From Enterococcus casseliflavus NBRC 100478 (GTDB lineage Bacteria; Bacillota; Bacilli; Lactobacillales; Enterococcaceae): DNA of 64,000 nucleotides. The translations under genes and the position numbers were made by a program. The notes under the pieces were generated by a model that did no database searches, had not been told where the DNA came from, and worked only from the letters and a program-made list of their open reading frames with translations. Positions within the stretch are counted from its first letter, which is position 1. The number at the start of each line of letters is the position of its first letter. Shown piece after piece: positions 13,471-22,763 of the stretch. The stretch spans positions 124,001-188,000 of the forward strand of contig NZ_BCPT01000001.1 in assembly GCF_001544095.1 (NCBI RefSeq), read 5' to 3'.

Positions 13471-14778
13471 TTAAAACAGGTAATCATTCAAACGAGATTT
13501 CACATATTCAATGTGGCTGGATTCTAATTCGATTTGATCATGCGCCAATGCGTAATCTGTCAGTGTTTCTAAGTTTTCCTCATCAGCAACGATCTTCGCT
13601 CCGATGCCTTCTTGGAAAGAGGCATACCGTTTTTCCTTCAACTCGTCTAAGAAGCGGTCTTCTTTTAGTTTCGCTGCTGCTTTCAACGCTCGGGCATACG
13701 TATCCATACCAGCGATGTGGGCTAACAACAGATCTTCCATTTCAAATGACGAACGACGGACTTTAGAATCGAAATTGATTCCTCCCGGTGCGATGCCGCC
13801 GTTTTCTAAGACTTCGTATAAAGCGAGTGTGGAGTCAAAGACGTTGGTTGGGAATTCATCCGTATCCCACCCTAACAGCATATCTCCTTGGTTGGCATCC
13901 AGTGAGCCTAATGCGTTATAGCTACGGGCAACGGCGATTTCATGTTCAAAGGTATGGCCAGCTAATGTTGCATGATTGGCTTCTAGGTTTAATTTGAAAT
14001 CTCCTTCTAAGCCGTAGTGCTGAATGAAGGCCATCGTTGTCGCTGCATCAAAATCATATTGATGTTTTGATGGTTCTTTTGGTTTCGGCTCTAATAAGAA
14101 CTGCGGTTTATGACCGATTTTTTCGCCATAAGCGATCGCCATTTTGAATAGACGGGCGATGTTGTCTTGTTCAAATTTCATGTCTGTGTTCAACAAGGTT
14201 TCATAGCCTTCACGACCACCCCAGAAGACATAGTTTTCGCCGCCTAATTTTTTCGAGATGTCTAAGCCTTTTTTGACTTGGGCTGCCGCATACGCATAAA
14301 CTTCCGCATTATTGGTGGAAGCAGCGCCGTTATTGAAACGAGGATGTGAGAACATATTTGCTGTGTTCCATAATAGTTTGATTCCCGTTTGTTCCATTTT
14401 TTCTTTGATTAAATCGGTGATTTCGTCTAAGTTTTGGAAAAATTCTTCTAACGTTTCTCCTGCAGGTGCCACGTCAACATCATGGAAACAGAAGAACTCT
14501 GCCCCTAATTTTTCGCAAATCTCGAAGAAGGCTTCTACTCGATTTTTCGCCGTTTCCATTTCGGTGTCACCAATCCACGTCCGTTTGTTGACGGGTGCGC
14601 CGAAAGGATCAGAGCCGTCTTGCGTCATCGTATGCCAATAGGCGATTGCAAAACGTAGATGATCTTTCATTTTCTTGCCTAAAACAACTTCTTCGGCATC
14701 GTAGTGGCGAAATGCAAACATATTGTCTGTTTTAGGACCTTCGTAGCGGATTTTTTCGATCTCTGGGAAATAAGTCAT
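13471..14778 (-). CDS. xylA: Xylose isomerase
   Basis: 435 residues from ATG 14778 (MTYFPEIEKIRY), chosen because GGAGG lies eight bases upstream; the frame is open further but those codons have no ribosome site and lie in the regulatory region. Conserved segments include FCFHDVDVAPAGE with the catalytic His, the FWGGREGYE loop, and the metal-binding stretches LEANHATLAGH and LDANQGDMLLGWDTDEF. It converts D-xylose to D-xylulose with two divalent metal ions. It lies downstream of xylB, the reverse of the usual xylA-xylB order. Its own promoter (-35 TTGGAA, -10 TACACT) overlaps a candidate XylR operator at 14804-14824. Confidence 0.97.
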   Translation of the reverse strand: MTYFPEIEKIRYEGPKTDNMFAFRHYDAEEVVLGKKMKDHLRFAIAYWHTMTQDGSDPFGAPVNKRTWIGDTEMETAKNRVEAFFEICEKLGAEFFCFHDVDVAPAGETLEEFFQNLDEITDLIKEKMEQTGIKLLWNTANMFSHPRFNNGAASTNNAEVYAYAAAQVKKGLDISKKLGGENYVFWGGREGYETLLNTDMKFEQDNIARLFKMAIAYGEKIGHKPQFLLEPKPKEPSKHQYDFDAATTMAFIQHYGLEGDFKLNLEANHATLAGHTFEHEIAVARSYNALGSLDANQGDMLLGWDTDEFPTNVFDSTLALYEVLENGGIAPGGINFDSKVRRSSFEMEDLLLAHIAGMDTYARALKAAAKLKEDRFLDELKEKRYASFQEGIGAKIVADEENLETLTDYALAHDQIELESSHIEYVKSRLNDYLF

Positions 14779-14803
14779 TGTTGTTGCCTCCATTTTATGT
14801 TTT

Positions 14804-14824
14804 TTAGTGTAATAAACTAACTTA
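14804..14824. promoter_or_regulatory. Candidate XylR operator at the xylA promoter
   Basis: TTAGTGT-N7-TAACTTA has the TTAGTWW-N7-WWAYTAA design of the other XylR candidates with one mismatch per arm. It covers the predicted xylA -10 box (TACACT on the minus strand, 14806-14811; -35 TTGGAA at 14830-14835, spacer 18). Confidence 0.5.
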
Positions 14825-14895
14825 CTTGTTTCCAATCATTTAGAACCAAAAACGATTCCTCGCTTTGATCAGGTAGATTGCCTGCTGCCATTACG

Positions 14896-16392
14896 CTACT
14901 CGATTTGCGCCAATGCATGGCAGATAGGTGCGGTTTGTTGGTAGACGGTCCGGTAGATCGCATAAATTTCTTGGTATTTGGCGACATTTTCAGGAATTGG
15001 TGCAATGGCCTTGCCGTATTTGACAAAGGCGTTAACACAAGCAGTTGCATCTGGATAAATGCCGCTGCCGATTGCTGCTAGCATTGCTGCACCCATACCT
15101 GGACCTTGCTCAGTAGACAAACTCAGCATTTCTGCATTAAAAATATCGGCTTGCATTTGCAGCCATTCGGCATTTTTCGCACCGCCCCCCACAGAAACGA
15201 TCTGGGTGAATTTCCGCTGTGCCCGTTCTTCCATGATCATTTGGGAATCTTTCAAAGAGAAGGTGATCCCTTCTAAGACCGCACGACTGAAATGCTTTTC
15301 GCGATGCCGTGTGTCGATGCCGATAAAACTACCCCTGATTTGGCTGTCGGTATGCGGGGTGCGTTCACCCACGATATAAGGCGTAAACAGCAGGCCTTCT
15401 GCCCCTGGGTTTACCTCACTGATCGCTGAAAGCAATTCCTGAAACGATTGGTTGGGGGCAAACGTATCACGATACCAGCTTAAGGAATTTCCAGCGGCTA
15501 ACGTGACCCCCATTGAATACAACTTGTCTTTGATCGCATGACGGAAAAGGTGTAGATCTCCTTGATAATCAACCTCTTGCGCTTCTTCAAAGGATAAGAA
15601 CACACCGCTCGTGCCAATCGACACCATGCCGACACCTTCGGCGATGATCCCTGAACCTAATGCAGCACAGGCATTGTCTGCGCCACCTGCATAGATCGTC
15701 ACCTCTTGTTCAAACCCAAAGGCTTCTTGCAGCTCTTTTCGCATTTGCCCCACAGGCGCTGCTGATTCAAAAAGCGGCGGCAGTAAATCCGATGCGATTG
15801 CGAATTTTTCTAGAATGGCTTCAGACCAGCACTTCTTTTCGATATCCAGCAGTAACGTACCCGCTGCATCGGAATAATCCATCGAATAGTTCCCAGTCAG
15901 CCAAAAAGCCAAGTAGTCTTTTGGCAGCATCATGTGACGAACTTGTTGCCAATGTTCAGGCTCGTGTTCTTGGACCCATAAAATTTTTGGTAAAGTGAAC
16001 CCTTCCAAAGCAACATTCTTGGTGATTGCTTTTATTTCCTCTCCAAAGGATGCCATGATCGCTTGGCATTGTTTGGTGGTCCGAACGTCATTCCATAATA
16101 TTGCCGGACGAATGACTCGGTTTTCTTCATCCAATAAAACAAGACTATGCATTTGCCCAGAAAAGCTGACGCCGATCAATTCCTTTTGCAGCGTTGGAAG
16201 CTGCTGGATCAAGGTTTTGATCACCTTATCTGCCGCCTCTTGCCAATGCACCGGCTCTTGCTCACTGAACCCCGGTCTAGGGGATGACAATGGATAGTCA
16301 GCACTTGCTGTTCCTTGGAGTTCCCCGGTTTGATCAAAAACTAAGCCTTTTAACGCACTTGTTCCCAGATCCAACCCTAAAAAATAAGCCAT
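14896..16392 (-). CDS. xylB: Xylulokinase
   Basis: 498 residues of the FGGY kinase family. The first ATPase segment LGLDLGTSALKGLVFDQTG, the GQMHSLVLLD segment, the substrate Asp region in YAGGADNACAALG and the C-terminal VGGGAKNAEWLQMQAD phosphate loop are all present. It phosphorylates D-xylulose to xylulose 5-phosphate for the pentose phosphate or phosphoketolase route. A strong promoter, a cre box and a candidate XylR operator lie upstream, divergent to xylR. It comes first in the operon, with xylA 117 bases downstream. Confidence 0.97.
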   Translation of the reverse strand: MAYFLGLDLGTSALKGLVFDQTGELQGTASADYPLSSPRPGFSEQEPVHWQEAADKVIKTLIQQLPTLQKELIGVSFSGQMHSLVLLDEENRVIRPAILWNDVRTTKQCQAIMASFGEEIKAITKNVALEGFTLPKILWVQEHEPEHWQQVRHMMLPKDYLAFWLTGNYSMDYSDAAGTLLLDIEKKCWSEAILEKFAIASDLLPPLFESAAPVGQMRKELQEAFGFEQEVTIYAGGADNACAALGSGIIAEGVGMVSIGTSGVFLSFEEAQEVDYQGDLHLFRHAIKDKLYSMGVTLAAGNSLSWYRDTFAPNQSFQELLSAISEVNPGAEGLLFTPYIVGERTPHTDSQIRGSFIGIDTRHREKHFSRAVLEGITFSLKDSQMIMEERAQRKFTQIVSVGGGAKNAEWLQMQADIFNAEMLSLSTEQGPGMGAAMLAAIGSGIYPDATACVNAFVKYGKAIAPIPENVAKYQEIYAIYRTVYQQTAPICHALAQIE

Positions 16393-16443
16393 CTCTTCTC
16401 TCCTTCCTCTGTTTGAAGCAGTTAACCATTGACTCTCAAACGG

Positions 16444-16464
16444 TTAATTAGCATTCAAAACTAA
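16444..16464. promoter_or_regulatory. Candidate XylR operator at the xylB promoter
   Basis: On the minus strand TTAGTTT-N7-TAATTAA. It begins nine bases downstream of the -10 box (16473-16478), a classic roadblock position for a repressor. Confidence 0.65.
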
Positions 16465-16472
16465 CTAATCGA

Positions 16473-16501
16473 ATAGTAAACGATTCTCGCATTCCTGTCA
16501 A
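16473..16501 (-). promoter_or_regulatory. xylB promoter
   Basis: On the minus strand a consensus -35 TTGACA (16496-16501), a 17-base spacer and a -10 TACTAT (16473-16478). The -35 overlaps a cre box. Confidence 0.85.
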
Positions 16502-16510
16502 GCGCTTTCA
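16496..16510 (-). promoter_or_regulatory. cre site overlapping the xylB -35
   Basis: TGAAAGCGCTTGACA on the minus strand contains the TGAAAGCG..T core of CcpA boxes and ends in the -35 hexamer, so CcpA would compete with RNA polymerase. Confidence 0.65.
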
Positions 16511-16581
16511 ACGAATCTTTCATGGTTTTTCCTTCTCAAACTGCTGCTCCTACATTCTTCGTCTTTTCTTTATTCTTCAGC

Positions 16582-16612
16582 TTGCACAATATTAATTTGC
16601 ACGGTAAACTAA
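16582..16612 (+). promoter_or_regulatory. xylR promoter with overlapping candidate XylR operator
   Basis: -35 TTGCAC (16582-16587), spacer 17, -10 TAAACT (16605-16610). The operator candidate at 16592-16612, read on the minus strand as TTAGTTT-N7-AAATTAA, covers the -10, which predicts autorepression. Confidence 0.65.
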
Positions 16613-16642
16613 CACTAATCACATCTACGAAGAGGAGTACAC

Positions 16643-17821
16643 ATGATTATCAATAAAATGGGCATACGCGAACAAAATGAAGCGGCTGTATTGAAGACGA
16701 TCATTGACAATGAAAATGTGTCACGAGCGGAAGTGTCAAATTTGACCCATCTCAATAAAGCGTCTGTTTCTCAAATAACCAAAAAACTGATCGACACGGA
16801 CTTCGTGCGCGAAGTCGGCATTGGTGATTCCACTTCGATCGGTGGTCGCAAACCGATTCAATTGCAATTCAATCACCGTAGCAGCTTAGCTGTTACCTTT
16901 GACATCGGCTATAACTATGTTAGAGGGATGCTCTCTTATATCAATGGCGAGATGATCGCCTCTGCCGACCATTCCCATGAATTGATCACCAAAGAAAATG
17001 TACTAGCGACGATCGATTCCATGATGATAGAGTTTTGGCCGCAAATGCCGCAAACCACTCATGGATTAGTAGGAATCTGTTTGGCGATCCACGGCATCGT
17101 TCATAATCAGACGGTCACCTTTGCCCCCTACTACGACTTGGAACACTTTGATTTGATCGCCCCTTTGAGCCAAAAATACAATACGGCGGTCTATATAGAA
17201 AACGAAGCCAATCTGACGGCTTTAGGCGAGTACTGTTTTTCTTCTGATTCCACGAATTTACTGAGCGTCAGCGTCCATAGTGGGATCGGTGTCGGAATCA
17301 TCGTTGATGGGCAGCTACAAACCGGTACTCACGGCATGGCGGGGGAAGTTGGCCATTCTACGCTCTTTCCTCACGGCAACTTGTGTCCTTGCGGCAATCG
17401 AGGCTGCTTAGAGCAATATGCGTCGAACAAAGTCTTGTTTGACACCTACAGTCACTATACAAAAACAGCGTTCGTTAATTCGGATACCTTTGCACAAGCC
17501 TATCATGCCGGAGAAAAATCAGCAGTCGAATTGGCGCAACAAAATGTTGAGTTTCTTAGTATTGGGCTAAACAATGTCATCACTTTTTCTGATCCCGAAG
17601 AAGTCTATATCAACAGCTCGGTCTATCGCAAAATTCCTGATTTATTACTGGCGCTGCAACAAAAATTGACCAGCCAGTTCACCAAAAACACGAAGATCAA
17701 AAACAGCCGATTAGGCGATCAAGCCCCGCTGTTTGGCGGTAACGTTTTAGTCGCGAAACATTTCTTGAATATCAACGATTTGCGCTTTGCGGCACTTGAT
17801 CTCTCCCGTGCGATCCGTTAA
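16643..17821 (+). CDS. xylR: Xylose operon repressor, ROK family
   Basis: 392 residues: an N-terminal winged HTH (about 15-65; VSRAEVSNLTHLNKASVSQITKK) and a ROK domain with the complete zinc motif CPCGNRGCLE around residue 255. This is the Firmicute XylR architecture, in which xylose releases the repressor. It is divergent from xylB-xylA. The start is supported by GAGGAG before the ATG. Four sites of one 21-bp design occur in the window: one at its own promoter, one each at xylB and xylA, and one at the xyloside ABC operon, which suggests that these form its regulon. Confidence 0.95.
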   Translation: MIINKMGIREQNEAAVLKTIIDNENVSRAEVSNLTHLNKASVSQITKKLIDTDFVREVGIGDSTSIGGRKPIQLQFNHRSSLAVTFDIGYNYVRGMLSYINGEMIASADHSHELITKENVLATIDSMMIEFWPQMPQTTHGLVGICLAIHGIVHNQTVTFAPYYDLEHFDLIAPLSQKYNTAVYIENEANLTALGEYCFSSDSTNLLSVSVHSGIGVGIIVDGQLQTGTHGMAGEVGHSTLFPHGNLCPCGNRGCLEQYASNKVLFDTYSHYTKTAFVNSDTFAQAYHAGEKSAVELAQQNVEFLSIGLNNVITFSDPEEVYINSSVYRKIPDLLLALQQKLTSQFTKNTKIKNSRLGDQAPLFGGNVLVAKHFLNINDLRFAALDLSRAIR

Positions 17822-17824
17822 ATG

Positions 17825-17856
17825 AACGCTGGACTGAAAACTCAGTCCAGCGTTTT
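17825..17856. terminator. Terminator between xylR and the ABC importer operon
   Basis: AACGCTGGACTGA pairs with TCAGTCCAGCGTT around a very short loop, followed by T on the plus strand. It terminates xylR and may also act on the convergent permease gene. Confidence 0.88.
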
Positions 17857-17876
17857 CTTTTGGTAAAAGGGTATCG

Positions 17877-18710
17877 CTATCCTTTGATTCCGCCAGCCGT
17901 CACACCGCCCACGATGTATTTCGATAGAAACAGGTAAATCAGTAGCAAAGGAATAATACTTAATGAAATCCCTAGATACATACTGCCAAATTCAGTACGG
18001 TAAACATCAGTTTTCAGCAATTGGACCAGCATCGGCAACGTATACTTTTCCGTATCGTTGATCAAGATCAAGGGCATCAAGAAATTATTCCACGAGGTCA
18101 CGAACGAGAAAATCGCCATGGTGGCTAAGCCCGGTTTCATCAAGGGCAACATGATGCGATGGAAAATTTTGATTTCGCCGGCTCCGTCCAAACGAGCAGA
18201 ATCTGCCAAATCAGGATGATAGATCGTTTCTAAGTATTGCTTTAAGAAAAAAACGGTAGCAGGTGATGCGATCGCTGGTAAAATCAATGGCAGAAAATTA
18301 TTTAAGAGCCCTAAGCGATTCATAAATTGATAAAAACCGATCATGCTAATTTGCTGAGGAATCATGATCAGCCCAAGAATGACAGCAAACAGGACTTTCT
18401 TGCCACGAAACTCATAGGCGATCACGCCATAAGCTGTCAATGCCGAAAAATATACATTGAGAACGGTAGCGCCAGCCGCAATCAAGAAACTATTTTTAAA
18501 TCCATTGAAAACATTGAAGCCTCTGCCCATTAAGACGGACCAGTTGTATTGGAGATTACCGCCAGGCCACAAGGACAGCCCTTGCTGGATCTGTTCTGCT
18601 GAACGGGTCGCATTGACTAAGACGACCCAAAACGGCAGAATACTTAAGATGGTCAGCAACACCAAAAAGACATAGATCAACAATCGTTTTGCTCGATAGC
18701 TATTTTCCAT
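17877..18710 (-). CDS. ABC sugar importer permease, MalG-like (CUT1)
   Basis: 277 residues with about six membrane helices and the EAA loop (ADSARLDGAGEIKIFHRIMLP) that docks the ATPase. It is the second permease of a CUT1 importer and starts immediately after the stop of the first. No ATPase gene is in the cluster, so a shared MsmK/MalK-type ATPase elsewhere must energise it, as is usual for CUT1 systems in Firmicutes. Last gene of the GH43-binding protein-permease-permease operon. Confidence 0.92.
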   Translation of the reverse strand: MENSYRAKRLLIYVFLVLLTILSILPFWVVLVNATRSAEQIQQGLSLWPGGNLQYNWSVLMGRGFNVFNGFKNSFLIAAGATVLNVYFSALTAYGVIAYEFRGKKVLFAVILGLIMIPQQISMIGFYQFMNRLGLLNNFLPLILPAIASPATVFFLKQYLETIYHPDLADSARLDGAGEIKIFHRIMLPLMKPGLATMAIFSFVTSWNNFLMPLILINDTEKYTLPMLVQLLKTDVYRTEFGSMYLGISLSIIPLLLIYLFLSKYIVGGVTAGGIKG

Positions 18711-19622
18711 TTATTTTCGCCCCACTTTGCTGTTTTCTTTGAAAAATTGAAACAATAACGTGCTTAATACGATCGAAAGTACCAATAATAGCACCGACGC
18801 GGTTGCGGCAACGTTGAAATTCCGACTCCCGGTAAAGGCTTGGTTGTAGATAAACATCGTGATCGTTAAGACACTATTGTTGGGATTGCCGTTTGTCAGC
18901 AAAAAAGGAATGTCGAACATTTGCAAGCCGCCAATCAAAGACGTCACCAATGTATAAAGCAAGATTGGTTTTAACAAAGGCAGCGTGATCTTGCGGAAAA
19001 TTTGACCATCATTGGCTCCATCGACCATTGCTGATTCAAAAAGAGCATCATCAATGCTCAAAATGCCCGAAACCAAAACGATCGTTGTCTGACCATACCA
19101 CATCCAAAATTGGATAAAGGAAACGATCAGCCGAGTGCCCGTTTCACTACGGAAAAAGTCATAGGGCTGGTCCAAAACACCGAAATGCTGCAAGACTAGG
19201 TTGATCGGACCTAACGGAAAACTGAACAAAACGAAAAATAAGATTGCTACTGAAGCGGCAGTAATGATGTTGGGTAAGTAAAAAACGACTTTGAAGAAGC
19301 CTTTCCCCCGCAAGCGCAACTTGATATTGGTAAACCATGCCGCCAGCAACAGAGCCATGCCAATTTGAGGGACAAAGTTTACGCCCCACAAAATAAATGT
19401 ATTGCTGATTGATTTTAAAAATAACGGGTTGCGAAAAATCGCAAAATAGTTATCCAGTCCGACAAGATTGGCAGCTGGATTCCACCCTTTTAGATCCGTA
19501 AAGCTTAGGTAAATCGTATAGAGAATTGGATAAAGCTGAAAAACCAAGAATGCTAGAAAAAATGGTGCGATAAATAATAGCCCATAGCGATGATACTGTT
19601 CAAATCTTCTCTTATTCTGCAT
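18711..19622 (-). CDS. ABC sugar importer permease, MalF-like (CUT1)
   Basis: 303 residues from ATG 19622 (MQNKRRFEQYHRYG), chosen for AGGGGG six bases upstream; the frame is open upstream but without a ribosome site. Six hydrophobic helices and an EAA loop (ESAMVDGANDGQIFRKITLP) identify the first CUT1 permease. It pairs with the MalG-like permease that follows directly. A 12-bp perfect hairpin separates it from the binding-protein gene. Confidence 0.92.
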   Translation of the reverse strand: MQNKRRFEQYHRYGLLFIAPFFLAFLVFQLYPILYTIYLSFTDLKGWNPAANLVGLDNYFAIFRNPLFLKSISNTFILWGVNFVPQIGMALLLAAWFTNIKLRLRGKGFFKVVFYLPNIITAASVAILFFVLFSFPLGPINLVLQHFGVLDQPYDFFRSETGTRLIVSFIQFWMWYGQTTIVLVSGILSIDDALFESAMVDGANDGQIFRKITLPLLKPILLYTLVTSLIGGLQMFDIPFLLTNGNPNNSVLTITMFIYNQAFTGSRNFNVAATASVLLLVLSIVLSTLLFQFFKENSKVGRK

Positions 19623-19709
19623 CGTAATCCCCCTGATATTTATTTCTTCTACTGCCAACTTCTGCCTGTAAAGACAAGCCATTTGAGCAGCGCATAGTAC
19701 CTAGAAAAG

Positions 19710-19745
19710 GTTGAAACCGACCCCGTCTTCGGTGTCGGTTTCAAC
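19710..19745. other. Intra-operon stem-loop between binding-protein and permease genes
   Basis: GTTGAAACCGAC and its exact complement around a 12-base loop. The minus-strand side lacks a continuous T run (CCTTTTC follows), so it probably stabilises the 3' end of the binding-protein message or reduces read-through into the permeases, as known for malE-malF type operons. Confidence 0.75.
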
Positions 19746-19750
19746 AACAC

Positions 19751-21076
19751 CTAATCTACTTGAACATCTGGATAAGCATTGACGACCGCATCTTTAAAGT
19801 TTTGGATCGCCGTTTCCTGATCCACTTCACCTTTTGAATATGGTGTCAAACAACTATCCGTAAAGAGGGTTTCAATCGTCTGGTCATACTCGGTCAGAAT
19901 TTTCGCGTTGATGTCTTGAACCATATCGGCAAATTCTGCATAGTGGTTTTGACCGCCTAAAAATTCCTCTTGATATTCGCCTTTAATTTCTTCAACGACT
20001 CGCTCATTCGATACAAAATCACCGGTATCTTCGGCCCATTGTTTTAAAAATGCTTGATCTGTGGTCAAGTAAGCCACCAATTGCGCAGCTTCTTCTTGCA
20101 TCTCAGAATTTGCCGTAGCACCGATCCATGTGCCGCCCCAGAACCACGACGAAGGTCCTTGGATCATGCGCCAGTCGCCTTCTGTTGAGCTGGAGTTATC
20201 GGCAGCTGTCGCATTTGGTTTTAACCAATAGTGCAGTCCCCATGTCGGCAAACTATAACCGAATACATTGTCGCCATTCATTCCAGCAAACCAAGCTTCT
20301 GATTGTCCTTCTGTATCTTGTGTCAGGCCTTCTTCTACAAATTTTCGTGATACATCCAACAAGTCATACAAACTGTCGTCGATCACTAATTTGCCGTCTT
20401 CAACCCAGCCATGTTCGCGTTGACCATAAAAAGGCTTTGCCAAATCTTGGACACTAGAGATCATATAGGTGGTTCCACCACTTTTTTCTTTGACTGCTTT
20501 GGCTTGCTCATAGAACTTGTCGTAGTCTGACAATGCCGCTTGCGCAGCCGCTGGATCATCGATTCCTAGCAGCTCTTCTGCCATCGATGCTCGGTAATAA
20601 AACCCGCCAGGAGCAGCTTGCCAAGCCAAGGCATGAAGAACCCCGTCTTTTGAAGTCCCTACGTCTTTGACATATTGATACGTATCTGCCGCGGCTTCAT
20701 CAAGCCCCAGTGAACCAAGGTCTGCCATCATGCCTGATTCCACATATTTTTTGACAAAGGCAGATTCTAAAGCAATCACATCTGGTGCATCTTTGGAACC
20801 GATAATCGGATCGAGCTTGGTCTCGAATTGGTCAGAAGGAATCTCCACGATCCGAATGTCATAGGCCAAGTCGTCATGCGCCGGCAAATAGTAATCATTG
20901 ATCATCGTTGATAATTCTGAAGTAAAGGTCCAAACCACAAGTTCATCCTTGCCACTACTTCCCGTTGCGCTATTATCTGAGCTGCTGTTTCCAGAACCAT
21001 TCCCGCAGCCACTAAGCATAAAAGCTGCTAAGCCCGCCAATGACACTGTTTGTAAGACCCGTTTCCAATTTTTCAT
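19751..21076 (-). CDS. Sugar-binding lipoprotein of the ABC importer
   Basis: 441 residues. A lipoprotein signal with the lipobox LSGC (acylated Cys24) and a Ser/Gly/Asn-rich linker leads into an extracellular solute-binding family 1 fold. The GH43 xylosidase gene upstream overlaps its start by four bases and two CUT1 permeases follow, so xylo-oligosaccharides are the probable ligand. The specificity itself cannot be read from sequence. Confidence 0.92.
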   Translation of the reverse strand: MKNWKRVLQTVSLAGLAAFMLSGCGNGSGNSSSDNSATGSSGKDELVVWTFTSELSTMINDYYLPAHDDLAYDIRIVEIPSDQFETKLDPIIGSKDAPDVIALESAFVKKYVESGMMADLGSLGLDEAAADTYQYVKDVGTSKDGVLHALAWQAAPGGFYYRASMAEELLGIDDPAAAQAALSDYDKFYEQAKAVKEKSGGTTYMISSVQDLAKPFYGQREHGWVEDGKLVIDDSLYDLLDVSRKFVEEGLTQDTEGQSEAWFAGMNGDNVFGYSLPTWGLHYWLKPNATAADNSSSTEGDWRMIQGPSSWFWGGTWIGATANSEMQEEAAQLVAYLTTDQAFLKQWAEDTGDFVSNERVVEEIKGEYQEEFLGGQNHYAEFADMVQDINAKILTEYDQTIETLFTDSCLTPYSKGEVDQETAIQNFKDAVVNAYPDVQVD

Positions 21077-22689
21077 CTTTCTTCCTCCTCGATTTTTTGA
21101 TAGTCAAATGAATCAAAATCAGCCGCCAAACGATTGCCGGTCGTATCGATCGCAAACATCCCTACAAAAGCCCCTGTAAAGAACCCACCGTAATGTTCTG
21201 CTACATAGTCGTCAGACAATTGCAAGCTGTCAAATAGCTGATCGATGACCTGCCACTCTTTTTGATCAAACGAGTACGCGTATTGATAGTGGGCATAATT
21301 AACGATCGTTTTGAAGTAGACTGTTTGTACATCGGCTGGTATCACAACTTCTGGTGCTTTTTGACTCTTCAGTTGGCCCTTTTCGCTTGTCAATACAGTG
21401 ATGATTCTGCCTTTCGTCTCATCATGAGTGATGTAGATTGCCGACCAGTTTTGTGTATTGTAGTAATTCGTCATGCCTGCTAACTGTAGAAACGAGGTCG
21501 GTGAAAATTCGACGGCAGTCGTTGCTTCGAAACGAAAATCGCTCCATCTTCTTGCCACCAGTGCTTGATGGAACAAGGAATTGAACGACTCTCGCCCATA
21601 CAAGCGCAAGTACCCTGGTCGTGCGGTCAAACTACCGATTTCCTCAGAAAAAGGAATCCGCAAGGTTTGAAACACTGGTGCCAACGACGCCTCTTCAAAA
21701 TCATCAAAGCCTGATTCTGTTTCCCACGGATGTTCGGGCAGCTGTGGCTGTGGGACTTCCTCTTTTGGAAAGTTTCCGCCTGTGATATACGGCCAATCAT
21801 TTTCCCAATAAACAGACTGGATCGCTGTTTCTCGTCCGAGCGGGCAATAGCCGCGATTTTCTAAGAGGGGCGTTTCTGGATACTTCAGCGCTCGCCCTGT
21901 TAAGTGAACAAAATACCATTCATCAGTCTGCGTTTTCACAAATGAACCATGACCAGCTTTTTGTAGCGGGATCTCTGGCTGTCTCCATGAACTGATCAGA
22001 GGGTTTTGAGGATGAACTTCATAAGGCCCTTCGATGTGTGTCCCACGAGCGATGGTACTTGCATGTTCAAACTTGGTGCCGCCTTCTGCCGTCAATAAAT
22101 AATAATAGCCGTTCACTTTATACATAACCGGTGCTTCCGTCAATTTGCGCTCTGTTCCTTTGAAGATTATTTTGGGCTGCCCCACCAATTTCTTGGCTTG
22201 CCAATCAAACTCTTGGAGAGCGATCCCGTAAAAGGAATGGTTTGTCGGGCGATAATCCCAAACCATGTTCAGAAAATATTTTTTGCCGTCGTCGTCATGA
22301 AATAACGAGGGATCGAAACCAGAAGAATTCATATAAATTGGTTCTGACCAATCCCCATCAATGGTTTCACAGGTGATCAAATAATTGTTCACATCTTTCC
22401 AACTATTAGATTGTGTTTTGACATCTGAATAAATCAACCAAAAACGACCATCACTATAACTTAAGTTTGGCGCCCAAACGCCCCCGGAATCAGGGTTTCC
22501 TAGCATATTCAACTGACTGACACGATTGACTGGTGTACTGATCAAGCGCCAGTTCTTCAAATCCTTCGAATGGAAGATGCGCACACCTGGAAACCATTCA
22601 AAGGTCGACGTAGCAATGTAATAATCTTCTCCTGCACGACAAATACTCGGGTCTGGATGAAAGCCTGTTAGTATTGGATTGGTAATCAA
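21073..22689 (-). CDS. xynB: GH43 beta-xylosidase (XynB type)
   Basis: 538 residues, the typical length of GH43 subfamily 11 xylosidases. FHPDPSI gives the base Asp13, GFDPSLFHDDDG the pKa-setting Asp and KLTEAPVMYK the general-acid Glu; a C-terminal beta-sandwich follows. It is cytoplasmic (no signal). As the first gene of the ABC importer operon it should cleave imported xylo-oligosaccharides to xylose for XylA/XylB. It is a paralogue of the GH43 at 1053-2516. A perfect 7-bp inverted repeat of the XylR-site design lies upstream. Confidence 0.93.
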   Translation of the reverse strand: MITNPILTGFHPDPSICRAGEDYYIATSTFEWFPGVRIFHSKDLKNWRLISTPVNRVSQLNMLGNPDSGGVWAPNLSYSDGRFWLIYSDVKTQSNSWKDVNNYLITCETIDGDWSEPIYMNSSGFDPSLFHDDDGKKYFLNMVWDYRPTNHSFYGIALQEFDWQAKKLVGQPKIIFKGTERKLTEAPVMYKVNGYYYLLTAEGGTKFEHASTIARGTHIEGPYEVHPQNPLISSWRQPEIPLQKAGHGSFVKTQTDEWYFVHLTGRALKYPETPLLENRGYCPLGRETAIQSVYWENDWPYITGGNFPKEEVPQPQLPEHPWETESGFDDFEEASLAPVFQTLRIPFSEEIGSLTARPGYLRLYGRESFNSLFHQALVARRWSDFRFEATTAVEFSPTSFLQLAGMTNYYNTQNWSAIYITHDETKGRIITVLTSEKGQLKSQKAPEVVIPADVQTVYFKTIVNYAHYQYAYSFDQKEWQVIDQLFDSLQLSDDYVAEHYGGFFTGAFVGMFAIDTTGNRLAADFDSFDYQKIEEEER

Positions 22690-22763
22690 AAAAATTTCCT
22701 CCTCTTTCCCTTTTTGGCATTTTGTGATTCAACTGAGTGTCAGTAAGAATGAGCTTCATCCAG

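Noticed and set aside
14779-14835. 19-codon N-terminal extension of xylA
   Set aside because: It covers the operator and promoter, has no ribosome site, and xylose isomerases start at MTYF.
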